This document shows positions 41,309-51,000 of a stretch of DNA of 64,000 bases, piece by piece; the stretch's first letter is position 1, and each line of letters begins with the position of its first letter. Origin of the DNA: Massilia rhizosphaerae (lineage in GTDB: Bacteria; Pseudomonadota; Gammaproteobacteria; Burkholderiales; Burkholderiaceae_D); the NCBI RefSeq assembly GCF_016093545.1, contig NZ_JADKYX010000025.1:47609-111608 (forward strand), read 5' to 3'. Under the pieces are notes generated by a model, which was not told the DNA's origin, made no database searches, and saw nothing but the letters and a program-made list of their open reading frames with translations. The position numbers were made by a program, and so were the translations under genes.

Positions 41309-42208
41309 ATGACCGTGCAAAAATCCATAAGTCAGCCCGACGCCGGCACCCTCGACTGGGACGACATCCGTTATTTCGTCGAACTGGCGCGCCAGGGCAA
41401 GCTGAGCGCGACGGCGCGCGTGCTGCGCGTCGAGCATTCGACCGTCGCGCGCCGCATCGGCATGCTCGAGACGCGCCTGGGCGTGCGCCTGTTCGACCGT
41501 CTGCCGAAGAATTGGATACTGACCGCGGAAGGCGAGGAATTGCTGGCCCAGGCGCGCCGCGTCGAGGACGAGGCGCTCGCGTTTGCCCGCGCCGGCGCGG
41601 GCGCGTCCACGTTGCGGGGCGTGGTGCGGCTGTCGGCGCCGCCGGTCTTCGCCAGCGCCTTCCTCGTGCCGCGCCTGGCCGCATTGCGCGCGCGCTGGCC
41701 CGCGATCGCGCTGGAGATCATCGGAGAGGTGCGCCAGGCCGACCTGTACCGGCGCGAGGCCGACCTGGCGCTGCGCATGGCGCGGCCAAGCCAGGACGGC
41801 CTCGCGGCCCGGCCGCTGGCCCAGACCGGCTACGGCCTGTACGCGGCGCCCGGCTGGTTCGAGCGGCCCGCGCAGGAATGGGAATTCATCGGCCACGGCG
41901 AGGCGATGAAGGACACGCCCCAGCAGAAATGGCTGGCGAAATTCGTGGCCGGCCGGCCCTATGCGTTCTGGACCAACGACGCGGCCGCCATGCTGGCCGC
42001 ATGCCGCGCCGGTCTGGGCGTCGCCGTGCTGCCGCACTTCCTCGGTCGCGGCGATCCGATGCTGGTGCTGCATCCGGAACACGGCCAGGTGCTGAGCCGC
42101 CCGTTGTGGCTGGCAGTGCATCCGGACGTGCGCCGTGCGCCACGCGTGACCTTGATGGCGGAGTTGCTGGCCGCCATGCTGCAGGAACACGCGGCCTTGC
42201 TGGCTTAG
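41309..42208 (+). CDS. LysR-family transcriptional regulator
   Basis: A 299-residue regulator with an N-terminal winged helix (residues ~15-75; WDDIRYFVELARQGKLSATA, VEHSTVARRIGMLE) and a LysR substrate-binding domain. It has the GLGVAVLPHFLG block near residue 225, typical of the subgroup that controls neighbouring oxidoreductases. It is divergent from the quinone oxidoreductase gene. ATG 41309 fits; only about 14 residues precede the HTH. Confidence 0.9.
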   Translation: MTVQKSISQPDAGTLDWDDIRYFVELARQGKLSATARVLRVEHSTVARRIGMLETRLGVRLFDRLPKNWILTAEGEELLAQARRVEDEALAFARAGAGASTLRGVVRLSAPPVFASAFLVPRLAALRARWPAIALEIIGEVRQADLYRREADLALRMARPSQDGLAARPLAQTGYGLYAAPGWFERPAQEWEFIGHGEAMKDTPQQKWLAKFVAGRPYAFWTNDAAAMLAACRAGLGVAVLPHFLGRGDPMLVLHPEHGQVLSRPLWLAVHPDVRRAPRVTLMAELLAAMLQEHAALLA

Positions 42209-42239
42209 CGTGCTCCGCTGGGCCGGCGCCCAACCTGCG

Positions 42240-42425
42240 TCAGTGCAGGATGCTCGGATTCGGATCGATGGGCGGCTCGTCGTTCTGCGGCGTGCGGATC
42301 GGCGGCTGGTGCGGATCGGAATTCTCGAACGGGTCGGGCGGCGGTTCTTCGACGGGTGCGGGATCGGGAGCACGGTGGGCGTCGTGCCGGATCGTACGCC
42401 GCGTCGCGATCAGGTCTGGAATCAT
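42240..42425 (-). CDS. Small proline-rich protein
   Basis: A 61-residue acidic protein with about one proline in four residues (APVEEPPPDPFENSD, EPPIDPNPSILH). There is no membrane segment or signal peptide. AGGAG lies seven bases in front of ATG 42425, which is the main reason to accept it. In size and composition it resembles the proline-rich product of 13699-13899, including a PF-containing centre, but I cannot show homology. Function unknown. Confidence 0.55.
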   Translation of the reverse strand: MIPDLIATRRTIRHDAHRAPDPAPVEEPPPDPFENSDPHQPPIRTPQNDEPPIDPNPSILH

Positions 42426-42531
42426 GGGAGGCTCCTGCTGAAGATGCCAAAACATTACCATGGGCAGCGGTATGTCGACGCGCGCCTGGATTACAATGGC
42501 GGATTCGACAGAAAGAACCCCAAGGAAACTC

Positions 42532-43038
42532 ATGTTGCCAGCTCCCGTCGTTGTCGTTCTCGCGCCGCTCGTGCTGTGGCGCATCGTCAGCCGCGTCAAG
42601 CGCCTGACGACCCGCCAGCGGTCGAAGACGTGGCGTCACCGCACGACCCTCGTCTTCTTTCCGCTGCTGCTCGTGCTCCTGACCGTCGTCAGCATCAAGA
42701 CGAATCCGATCGCCCTCGCGGGCATGGCGGCCGGACTGCCCGTCGGCGCCGTGCTGGGCCGGATCGCGATCGGCAAGACGCGCTTCGAACAGGTGGGCGC
42801 CGACTTCTTCTTCACCCCGCACGCACCGATCGGGCTCGCGGTGGCCCTGCTGTTCATGGGCCGCATGGCCTGGCGCGCCTACGAGCTCTACACGCTGGGC
42901 TCGTTCGAGCACCGCGAGTTCGTGTCGAGCCCGCTGACCCTCGTCATCTTCGGCGTATTGGCCGGCTATTACATGAGTTTTGCGTTCGGCCTGCTCTCCT
43001 GGCGCCGCCGCACCGCACCGGCCGCAACGAACCCGTGA
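42532..43038 (+). CDS. Four-helix membrane protein, first of a tandem pair
   Basis: A 168-residue inner-membrane protein with about four transmembrane segments (near residues 3-20, 40-75, 100-120 and 135-158). It carries RLTTRQRSKTWRHRT after the first segment and TRFEQVGADFFFTPHAPIGLA in the middle. The gene downstream encodes a clear paralogue with the same layout (TRFEDTPEGYFFTPPSRMG). CAAGGAA precedes ATG 42532. The pair looks like CcdC/DUF1453-type integral membrane proteins, but I am not certain of the family. Confidence 0.75.
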   Translation: MLPAPVVVVLAPLVLWRIVSRVKRLTTRQRSKTWRHRTTLVFFPLLLVLLTVVSIKTNPIALAGMAAGLPVGAVLGRIAIGKTRFEQVGADFFFTPHAPIGLAVALLFMGRMAWRAYELYTLGSFEHREFVSSPLTLVIFGVLAGYYMSFAFGLLSWRRRTAPAATNP

Positions 43039-43048
43039 TTCGCATCGC

Positions 43049-43561
43049 ATGAGTCTGACCACCCTCGCCCTCATCGCCCTCGTCCCCCTGCTCGTCTGGC
43101 GCATCTATTCGCGCCTCAAGAACCAGATGACGCGCCAGCGCTCGATCGTGTCGCGCCACTACACGGGCGTGATCGTGTTCGCCGCGATGGTCCTCGTCCC
43201 CGGCACGGAACTCGGCGACCGGCCGTTCCAGCTGGCCGCGCTGGCCGCCGGCGCCATCGCCGGCATCGCCCTCGGCAGCTACGGCTTGCGCCGCACGCGT
43301 TTCGAAGACACGCCCGAAGGCTATTTCTTCACGCCGCCCTCGCGCATGGGTGTCCTCGTCGCCATGGTGCTCGTGGCGCGCGTGATCTACCTGGGCATCG
43401 AGATCTATATGAACCAGGGCAGCAACCGGCCTAACCCGCGCTTCACGGACAGCCCCGTCACCATGCTGTGCCTGGGCTTGACGGCCGCGTATTTCGCCAC
43501 CTTCTCGGTCGGCCTGATGCGCTGGCGCCAGCGCATGCGCAAGGAAATCGGCGACATGTGA
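43049..43561 (+). CDS. Four-helix membrane protein, second of a tandem pair
   Basis: A 170-residue membrane protein. It aligns with the upstream product along its length: PLLVWRIYSRLKNQMTRQRS against APLVLWRIVSRVKRLTTRQR, and GLRRTRFEDTPEGYFFTPPS against the matching block. It also has about four transmembrane helices and ends with a basic tail (RWRQRMRKEIGDM). The start ATG 43049 lies ten bases after the previous stop, so both are probably one transcript that arose by tandem duplication. Confidence 0.75.
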   Translation: MSLTTLALIALVPLLVWRIYSRLKNQMTRQRSIVSRHYTGVIVFAAMVLVPGTELGDRPFQLAALAAGAIAGIALGSYGLRRTRFEDTPEGYFFTPPSRMGVLVAMVLVARVIYLGIEIYMNQGSNRPNPRFTDSPVTMLCLGLTAAYFATFSVGLMRWRQRMRKEIGDM

Positions 43562-43763
43562 TTCGACCGCCGGACGCGCACCGCGTGCGGCCGGCATCTC
43601 GAAATCTTGATCCACATCGCATAGGTCGACCGTCCGTCGCGCCACGCCGCCGGCATTTGTCGCACCTCCAATACGTCATGCATAACCGTGCGGAGAATGG
43701 CCGCCGGGGCCGCGCACGTATTGACGTGTATTCCGTGGCTCCAGTCACCCATCTGGAGCACGC

Positions 43764-44771
43764 ATGGTCCTTACCCTCCTCACCCGCCATTGGATGGCGC
43801 GGCGCCATTACCCGTTCGCATCCTGGGCGGCCTGCATCGCGCGCAGCCTGCGCGTGCTGCTGTTCCGCCGCGCCCATCTGGAATTGCTCGCGATGGACGT
43901 CTACCGCAACTACGTGACCCAGGTCCACGACGACGTGTTTCACCACCTGAGCCACCGGAACTATCTCGCCAAGGGCCTGTCGCTGCGCCAGCGCGTGCGC
44001 TGCGTCCTCACGCATTACCGCTTCGAGGACGCCACGTTCGACGCAACGTACAAGCACGCCGTCTACCGCGACGGCGGTCTCGTGCTGTGGTGCCACGAGG
44101 CGGACGGCGGCCGGGTCGAAGTCCGGCTCGGCATGGCGCAGCGCCTGAATGCGGAAGGCGACCTGACGCTGTCCCTGCTGGCCGACGGCAAGTGCGTGCA
44201 TCGCCTGTCCTTCAGCTGGGTCGACGAGCGCTTCGCCGGCACCGCGGCGCCGGGCGGGCCCGGGATGCTGCCCTTCATCGCCCGCAACCAGGGCCCCCGC
44301 ACTGGTGCGCTCGACGCGGTCGACGCCTTCCGGCGCGCCTTCCCGGGCAACTCGCCGCTCGTCACCACGCCCGGCTTCTTCTGCTTTGCCGCCTTGCAGG
44401 GGATCGCGCAGGCCCTGGGCATGGGGCAGGTGATGGCCGTCAAGTCGGCCTGGCACTGCGCCTACGATCCGTCCGACGAAAAACACTTTGCCAACGCCTA
44501 CGACGGCTTCTGGCGCATCCTCGGCGGCCGCGAGCTGCCCGGCCGCGCCTGGCATATCACCTTGCCCTTCTACATGAAACCGCTGGCCGAGATGCCGTCC
44601 AAGCACCGCAAGCGTGCCATGGTCCGGCGCGAGCAATGGCGCGCGATCGCGGAGTCGGCGTGCCAGGCGCTGCAGGGCCGGATGACGCAGGGGGACCATC
44701 GGACCGGCGCGCCTGAGGCCACGTCCCTGCAGGCTGGCCGCGAAACGGCGAGCGAGCATCCGCTGTCGTGA
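43764..44771 (+). CDS. DUF535 (VirK/YbjX) family protein
   Basis: A 335-residue protein of the VirK/YbjX family (DUF535). Family blocks visible include the internal HYRFEDATFDATYKHAVYRD, LSFSWVDERFAG, FIARNQGP and the C-terminal KSAWHCAYDPSDEKHFANAYD and FWRILGGRE. Members have been linked to resistance to antimicrobial peptides and outer-membrane integrity in enterobacteria, but the biochemical function is unknown. GGAG precedes ATG 43764. The last ~35 residues are not conserved-looking. Confidence 0.85.
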   Translation: MVLTLLTRHWMARRHYPFASWAACIARSLRVLLFRRAHLELLAMDVYRNYVTQVHDDVFHHLSHRNYLAKGLSLRQRVRCVLTHYRFEDATFDATYKHAVYRDGGLVLWCHEADGGRVEVRLGMAQRLNAEGDLTLSLLADGKCVHRLSFSWVDERFAGTAAPGGPGMLPFIARNQGPRTGALDAVDAFRRAFPGNSPLVTTPGFFCFAALQGIAQALGMGQVMAVKSAWHCAYDPSDEKHFANAYDGFWRILGGRELPGRAWHITLPFYMKPLAEMPSKHRKRAMVRREQWRAIAESACQALQGRMTQGDHRTGAPEATSLQAGRETASEHPLS

Positions 44772-44960
44772 TCATCTTCACGGGCGCCATTTCTTGAGAA
44801 ACAACCAGCTATTGCAGTTTCGGGACAAGGCGGTCAGAATGACGGCGGTCCAGAAGGCCCGGCGCATATCAGCTGCGCTACCGAATCGACCGATGCGTCA
44901 CGGGCCGGCGCCGCCATGTGGACGCCCCCGCACATGCCTGTTCGTCGTAAAGGAATCCGC

Positions 44961-46490
44961 ATGACCCCTCACCCTCTCCAAATCATCGTGCAGGCCGGCG
45001 GCCGCGGCAGCCGGTTACGGCATCACACGTGGAACAAGCCGAAATGCCTGGTCTCGGTACGCGGCAAGCCGCTTTTGTATCATTTGTTCGACAAGTATCG
45101 CGACGCCAAGTTCTTCGTGATCGGCGATTACGCGTTCGACCAGTTGGTCAAATATCTGAAGGTGAATCCGCCCGGCGTCGATTACACGTTGATTCGTTCG
45201 GATGAAAAAGGCACGGCGTCCGGTATCGCCGCCGCCCTGGAACAGACCGACCCCGAACTGCCGCTGATGCTGACCTGGAGCGACCTGATTCTCGGCGCCA
45301 AGCCCGACTGGCCGGAAGTGGACCATCCCGTCGTCGCCACGACCTCCGCATTCACCTGCCGCTGGTCCGCGACACCCGAAGGGCAGTTGCATGAGGTCAC
45401 CTCGACCGTGAGCGGCATCCCCGGCCTGTTCTATTTCAAGCAAGCAGCGCTGATGCCGCAACCGCCCAAGGGCGGCGAATTCGTCAAGTGGTTCGCCGCG
45501 AACATCACGGACTTCGAGCTGTTCGACGTCTCGCAGCTGGAAGAACTGGGCGACTTTTCCTCGATCGAGGAAAACAACGACCGCGCGGGATTCTGCCGTT
45601 TCTTCAACCAGGTCGACATCGAGGGCGACGTCGTCCGCAAAATCGTCGTCGATCCGGCCTACGCAAAAGTCCACCATAACGAAGTCAGATGGTACGAGGA
45701 AGCGCAGCGGCTCGGCTTCCGCCGGATTCCGAAAATCATGTCGACCGAACCGCTCGTCATGGAACGCATCCGCGGCCAACATGCCTTCGAAATGAACGAC
45801 CTGACGGAGCGGGAAAAGCGCGCAGTGCTGGCCGATTACCTGGATTCCCTGATCGCCCTGCACGACACGGCATCCATCGATGCGAACCAGGACGATGTGA
45901 AGGAAGTCTATATTTCGAAGACGCTCGACCGGGTGCACAGCGTCGCCAGCATCATTCCCGGCTACGAACATGCCGCGATGACCGTCAACGGCAAGAAGTG
46001 CCGCAACTTCTTTTCGGAGAAATATGCGGGCATTCTTGAGTCGCTCTTGCCCCGGCTGCAGCCGTCCCGGTTCGTGCCGATCCACGGCGACGCCACGTTC
46101 TCGAATACGCTCGTCGACGACAAGCTGCGTGTCTGGTTCATCGACCCGCGCGGCTATTTTGCCAAGCCGGGGGTATTCGGCGACGCCTGGTACGACTTCG
46201 CCAAGGTTTATTATTCGGCCGTCGGCGGCTACGACGCATTCAACCGCCGCAAATTCAAGCTCCACGTCGACGACGAAACCGTGGAGATCCTGATGGACGA
46301 GACGAATTTCTCGAAGACGGCCCACGAGATTTTTGCGGACTATTTTGGCGAAGACAAAGCGCGGATCGAAATCCTGCACGGTCTGATCTGGCTGGCCCTG
46401 TCGGGCTACGTAAAAGACGACATCGATTCCGTCATCGGCTCGTTCTACCTGGGCCTGTACTGGCTGGAAAGCGGCATGGCGCGCCTATGA
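44961..46490 (+). CDS. Nucleotidyltransferase-phosphotransferase fusion protein
   Basis: A 509-residue fusion. Residues ~5-235 are an NTP_transferase domain with the nucleotide-binding signature QAGGRGSRLRHHTWNKPK (Lys at its end) and a catalytic LTWSDLI. Residues ~260-500 are an aminoglycoside/choline-kinase-like fold with HGDATFSNT (His375, Asp377) and IDPRG (Asp395) as Brenner and DFG-like motifs. This architecture suggests a small alcohol is phosphorylated and then activated as an NDP derivative, as in LicA/LicC phosphocholine decoration. The actual substrate is unknown. AAAGGAA precedes ATG 44961. The stop overlaps the HAD gene by four bases. Confidence 0.82.
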   Translation: MTPHPLQIIVQAGGRGSRLRHHTWNKPKCLVSVRGKPLLYHLFDKYRDAKFFVIGDYAFDQLVKYLKVNPPGVDYTLIRSDEKGTASGIAAALEQTDPELPLMLTWSDLILGAKPDWPEVDHPVVATTSAFTCRWSATPEGQLHEVTSTVSGIPGLFYFKQAALMPQPPKGGEFVKWFAANITDFELFDVSQLEELGDFSSIEENNDRAGFCRFFNQVDIEGDVVRKIVVDPAYAKVHHNEVRWYEEAQRLGFRRIPKIMSTEPLVMERIRGQHAFEMNDLTEREKRAVLADYLDSLIALHDTASIDANQDDVKEVYISKTLDRVHSVASIIPGYEHAAMTVNGKKCRNFFSEKYAGILESLLPRLQPSRFVPIHGDATFSNTLVDDKLRVWFIDPRGYFAKPGVFGDAWYDFAKVYYSAVGGYDAFNRRKFKLHVDDETVEILMDETNFSKTAHEIFADYFGEDKARIEILHGLIWLALSGYVKDDIDSVIGSFYLGLYWLESGMARL

Positions 46491-46861
46491 CCCGGCTGAC
46501 CCTCAGTTGCCTGCCCCATACCTGGCTGATCGACATCGACGGTACGATTTTCCTGCACAACGGCCACAAGACCGGGCCGGACCAGCTGCTGCCCGGCGTG
46601 AAGGAATTCTGGGATGCCATCCCGGAGCACGACTGCATCATCCTCCTCAGTGCGCGCATGAGCAACGAAGCCGAGCAGACGGCCGCGGCGCTGCGCGCAT
46701 TCGGATTACGCTACGATCGGATCCTGTATGACCTGCCCAAAGGCGAACGCGTCCTCGTCAACGACAGGAAACCGGGCGGGCTGGTGACCGCGCACAGCGT
46801 CAATCTGGAACGCGACGCGGGCCTGCAATCCGTCGACGTGCACTTATCGAACGAAATTTGA
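46487..46861 (+). CDS. Small HAD-superfamily phosphatase
   Basis: A 124-residue HAD-fold protein. It shows the four HAD motifs: DIDGT (residues ~16-20; nucleophile and acid/base Asp), LLSAR (motif II), Lys in YDLPKGERV (motif III) and VNDRKPGG (motif IV). No cap domain of note is present, so it resembles KdsC-like or capsule-associated small phosphatases. Its ATG overlaps the stop of the upstream fusion gene, and a GT-B-like gene follows ten bases later, making a three-gene operon. Confidence 0.8.
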   Translation: MTRLTLSCLPHTWLIDIDGTIFLHNGHKTGPDQLLPGVKEFWDAIPEHDCIILLSARMSNEAEQTAAALRAFGLRYDRILYDLPKGERVLVNDRKPGGLVTAHSVNLERDAGLQSVDVHLSNEI

Positions 46862-46871
46862 AGGGAAACGA

Positions 46872-47867
46872 ATGTACCGTACGATGCACAAACTCAGGAG
46901 GGACCAAGCCCTCGACCTGCTGCTGACGCTGAAAAAGACCCTGATCGGCAGCGGACTGCAGGCCGAGGATTATGTATTGGTTTTCCCGTGGGGGAATTTT
47001 GGCGAGCACACGTACACGCTCGGCCTCCTGCGCCTGCTGCGTTCCCGGTACAAGATCTGCCTGGTGCTCAAGGACAGCAAGATGTGGATGCACAAATACT
47101 TTCCGGATGCCGCCGATTTCGTGATCCATATTCCGGACATGTACCAGGACCTGTACGAAGAGCTGCTCGAGATTTCTTCCCTGACACCCGGGTGTCCTTA
47201 CGTCGTGTGGACCGACGTCATCGGCAACGGCCGGCTGAACACCGAGCTGGTCCGCCAAGGCCGGATCACGCTGGCGGAATCGTATGCCTTTGCCCTCGAA
47301 CTGCCGCTGAATGCCGAACTGAAACCGTTGAACATCGCTCACGCCCCGGAACTGGCGGCCAACAGGCGGTCGATGCAACAGCGCGGCACCGGCCATGCGC
47401 TGATCATGCCGGCCGCCACCACGGCCCGGCCCCTCGCGCCGGAATTCTGGTACGGCATCTACGACCACCTCGACCGCCACGGACTCAATCCGGTCATGGA
47501 CTCGACCTTCATCGACTGGGATACGCGCGGCATGCGCACGGTCAAGCTGAAACAGGATGAGCTGATCAATTTCGTCGCGCAGGATTGCCGCTCCGTCATC
47601 GGCTTGCGTAGCGGCATGATGGACCTGCTGGGCGGCCTGACCCGGGATCTCGACCTGAAACTGGCGGCGCTGTATCCGGTCGAGGAGGCCACGTACTCGC
47701 TCGCCGGTACGGGCCTCAACGTCCAGGGGGTGGCCAACACCGGACTCGCCGTCGGCCGCTGCTGGAATTCGGACCGCATCCTCGACGTCGAAACGGGACC
47801 GCAGTTCGCGCCGGACGGTTTCGGCAACACGCTCGCGCAATTCCTGCGCCAGGATCTGCCCGGCTGA
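46872..47867 (+). CDS. GT-B-like glycosyltransferase candidate
   Basis: A 331-residue soluble protein. The N-terminal half has WGNFGEHTYTLGLLRLLRSR, resembling the first Rossmann segment of heptosyltransferase-like (GT9) enzymes. The C-terminal half has LINFVAQDCRSVIGLRSGMM, in the position of the GT-B sugar-nucleotide site where GT9 proteins carry SGDTG-like motifs. The similarity is weak and I assign the fold only tentatively. It ends the cassette of 44961-47867, whose other members suggest synthesis of an activated group for a surface polymer. Confidence 0.55.
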   Translation: MYRTMHKLRRDQALDLLLTLKKTLIGSGLQAEDYVLVFPWGNFGEHTYTLGLLRLLRSRYKICLVLKDSKMWMHKYFPDAADFVIHIPDMYQDLYEELLEISSLTPGCPYVVWTDVIGNGRLNTELVRQGRITLAESYAFALELPLNAELKPLNIAHAPELAANRRSMQQRGTGHALIMPAATTARPLAPEFWYGIYDHLDRHGLNPVMDSTFIDWDTRGMRTVKLKQDELINFVAQDCRSVIGLRSGMMDLLGGLTRDLDLKLAALYPVEEATYSLAGTGLNVQGVANTGLAVGRCWNSDRILDVETGPQFAPDGFGNTLAQFLRQDLPG

Positions 47868-48060
47868 TGTCGGGCGCGGGCTGCTTCCCCGCGTGGTCGC
47901 CGGTCAGGTCTTGTCCGGACCGGCACGATCGGCGATATGTACGAAAAACCACATCTTGCCAATATTAAGTTTCCTCAAGTTAATTTTAATTTCCACAATG
48001 CTATAGTTTTAGTTCCATGCGGAAATAAGCGGTCTTCCGCCCACACCAAGGAACTATTTC

Positions 48061-51000
48061 ATGGCAACCAATTACGACGCCGCCGTCAATTCTTTCTACC
48101 TCGCGTATTACGGCCGTCCTGCCGATCCCACGGGCCTGGCGTACTGGTCGCAGGTGCTCGCGCACAACAACGGCGACTTCAGCACGATCATCGATGGGTT
48201 CTCGACATCCGCCGAAGCGACGGCCCGGTTCGGCAACGCCACCGCGAGCGATCGCATCGCCGATATCTACCAGCAATTGTTCAACCGCGCCCCCGACCAG
48301 GCCGGCCTCGCTTACTGGACGAAGGCCATCGAGACCGGTGCGATGACCATCGCCGATGCCGCCATCGCGATCCTGAACGCCGCCCAGAACACGGACGCGC
48401 AACTGTCGACCCTGCGCCAGCAAGCCGCGGCCCAGTTCACCGCCGATGTAGCGGCCTCGGGCGTGGCCTACGACGGCAACGCCGCCGTCGAAGCCGCGCG
48501 CGTCCTGATCGCCGCGATCACGCCCACGACGAGCGCGGCCGACCTCCAGTCGCTGATCACGGCCACCAAATCGCTCGTCCAGACGGCCCACGACAACCCG
48601 GACGTCATCACCGCCCTCGCCGACAGCGGCAATCTGACGACGCTGCTCGCCTCGTCCAACGGCAAGGCCGATCCGGTCGCGATGGTCGAGGCGCTGGCCA
48701 GCGTGGGCAAGGCCGCGGCCGGCGATGCCGGCCAGCTCGCGACGCTGAAACATGGCGGCGGCATGGCCGGCCTCGTCGACACCCTGCCGGCCGGCGCCAG
48801 CCTGCATGACGTCGCCAAGGCCGCGGACCAGGGTGGATTGACCGCGGTGAGCGCCATCACCAACCCGCCGCCCGCCGATACCACCCCGCCCGCCACACCC
48901 AAGGTCGCACTGGTCGCCGATACCGGCATCAGCGCCACCGACCACATCACCAACGATGGCCAGATCAAGGTCAGCGGCCTGGAAGCCGGAGCGACGTGGG
49001 AATACAGCTACGACGGCAAGGCCTGGCACACGGGCCCGGCCGCCAACGCCAGCGGGTTCGCGATGTTCGACAGCACCGTGACCGGCGCCCAGACGCTGCA
49101 GGTGCGCAGCACCGACGCGGCCGGCAACGTCAGTGCCGTCAGCTCGCTCCAGTTCACGCTGAAGACGTCGTTCGCGCCGAAGCTCGCCTTCCAGGGCCCC
49201 GACGGCACCGACCTGACGGTCACCAGCCTCACCACCAACACGGACGGCTACTGGGTCAACCTGCACGGCGCGAAAGGTGCCGCGGCCGTCGGCTTCCAGG
49301 TGTCGGACACGGGCGCGGACGGCACCTGGACCGACGCCAAGGACTCCGACCCGCTGGCCGACGGCACCCACTTCATCCGCTACGTCGTCACCGACGCGGC
49401 CGGCAACACGGCCCCGACGAACGCGCTCACGATCGTGATGGACCACGCGCTGTCCGGCGCCCCGGCCGTGCAGCTCGTCCAGGACACCGGCGCGAGCGCC
49501 ACCGACCACATCACCAGCAACGGCCAGGTCAAGGTCGGCGGCCTGGATGCGACGGCCGTCTGGTCGTACAGCACGGACGCCGGCCAGACCTGGACCGCGG
49601 GTCCCGCCGCGACCACCGACGGCGTGGTCCTGCCGGACCTCGGCGCGGGCGCCCACAGCCTGCTGGTGCGCGCGTTCGACCAGGTCAACGGTGCCGAGAC
49701 GTTCAGTGTCGGTTCGCTCGACTACACGGTCCTCACGTCGGTGAACGCGCGGCTCGCGTTCCAGGGCGCGGACGGCAAGGACCTGGCCGCGACCAGCCTC
49801 CTGACCAACACGGACAACTACTGGGTCAACCTGTACGGCGCGAAGAACGCCGCCAGCGTCGGCTTCCAGGTGTCGGACACGGGCGCGGACGGCACCTGGA
49901 CCGACGCCAAGGACTCCGACCCGCTGGCCGACGGCACCCACTTCATCCGCTACGTCGTCACCGACCTCGCGGGCAACACGGGCACGACGAACGCGCTCGA
50001 AGTCGACATGGACAAGACCGCGCCCGCCGCCCCGACGGTCGCCTTCGTGAACGACACGGGCGCGAGCGCCACCGACCACGTGACCTATTCCGGCCAGATC
50101 CAGGTCAGCGGCATCGAGGCCGGCGCGACGTGGCAGTACACGGACGACGGCACCAACTGGGTGCCCGGCGCCGCGCCGGACGCCGGCGGCCACGCGACGG
50201 CCTGGATCGCCAATGGCCAGCACACGCTGCAGGTTCGCGTCGTCGACGCCGCCGGCAACGTCAGCGCCGTCACCGACATGCCGTACACGCTGGAGAGCGC
50301 CCCACCCGCGCAGGGCCTGGCCTTCGACCACATCGCGGGCGGCGCCCAGGGCAGCACCCAGACGACGTCGACCAAGGCCGACCTGGTCTTCACCTATACC
50401 GGCACCATAGCCGCAGGCGCCGGCGTCGCCGTCCAGATCGGCGACACCGCCTTCGTCGCGGCGCCGGGCGCCACCGTCGACACGACGGCGAGGACGGTCA
50501 CGCTGCACGATGTCGACCTGTCCGGTTCGGACCCCGGCATCGCGGTGAGCGTCACGTCGCTGGGCGGCCTCGCCACCTACACGAAGCCGGTGATCATCGA
50601 CGGCCCGTTCGTCGCGTACTCGGCGCAGGCGATGGATACGGGCATCTCCCTGACCAGCATGCAGGCCGCGCACGTCTACCTGACCGACGGCAGCAATGCG
50701 TCGGTGCAGATCGGCGAGGCCACCGCCGGCACGGTCACGTTCGGCGTGCAGGCCACGGCCGTGCAAGGCACGCTCGGCGTCGGCCCGAGCGCGGACGTCC
50801 ATACCGACAACGGCATCACCTACGCCCTGGGCACGGCCGGCGCGGACACGCTGCAGGGCCAGTACGTCTGGGGCTACGACGGCAACGACCAGATCACCGC
50901 CCTCGGCACGGCGGACAATTCGGACTTCCACGTGACCAGCGCGATCTACGGCGGCGCCGGCGCGGACACGATCACCGCCACGGCCGGCGGCAGCACCTTC

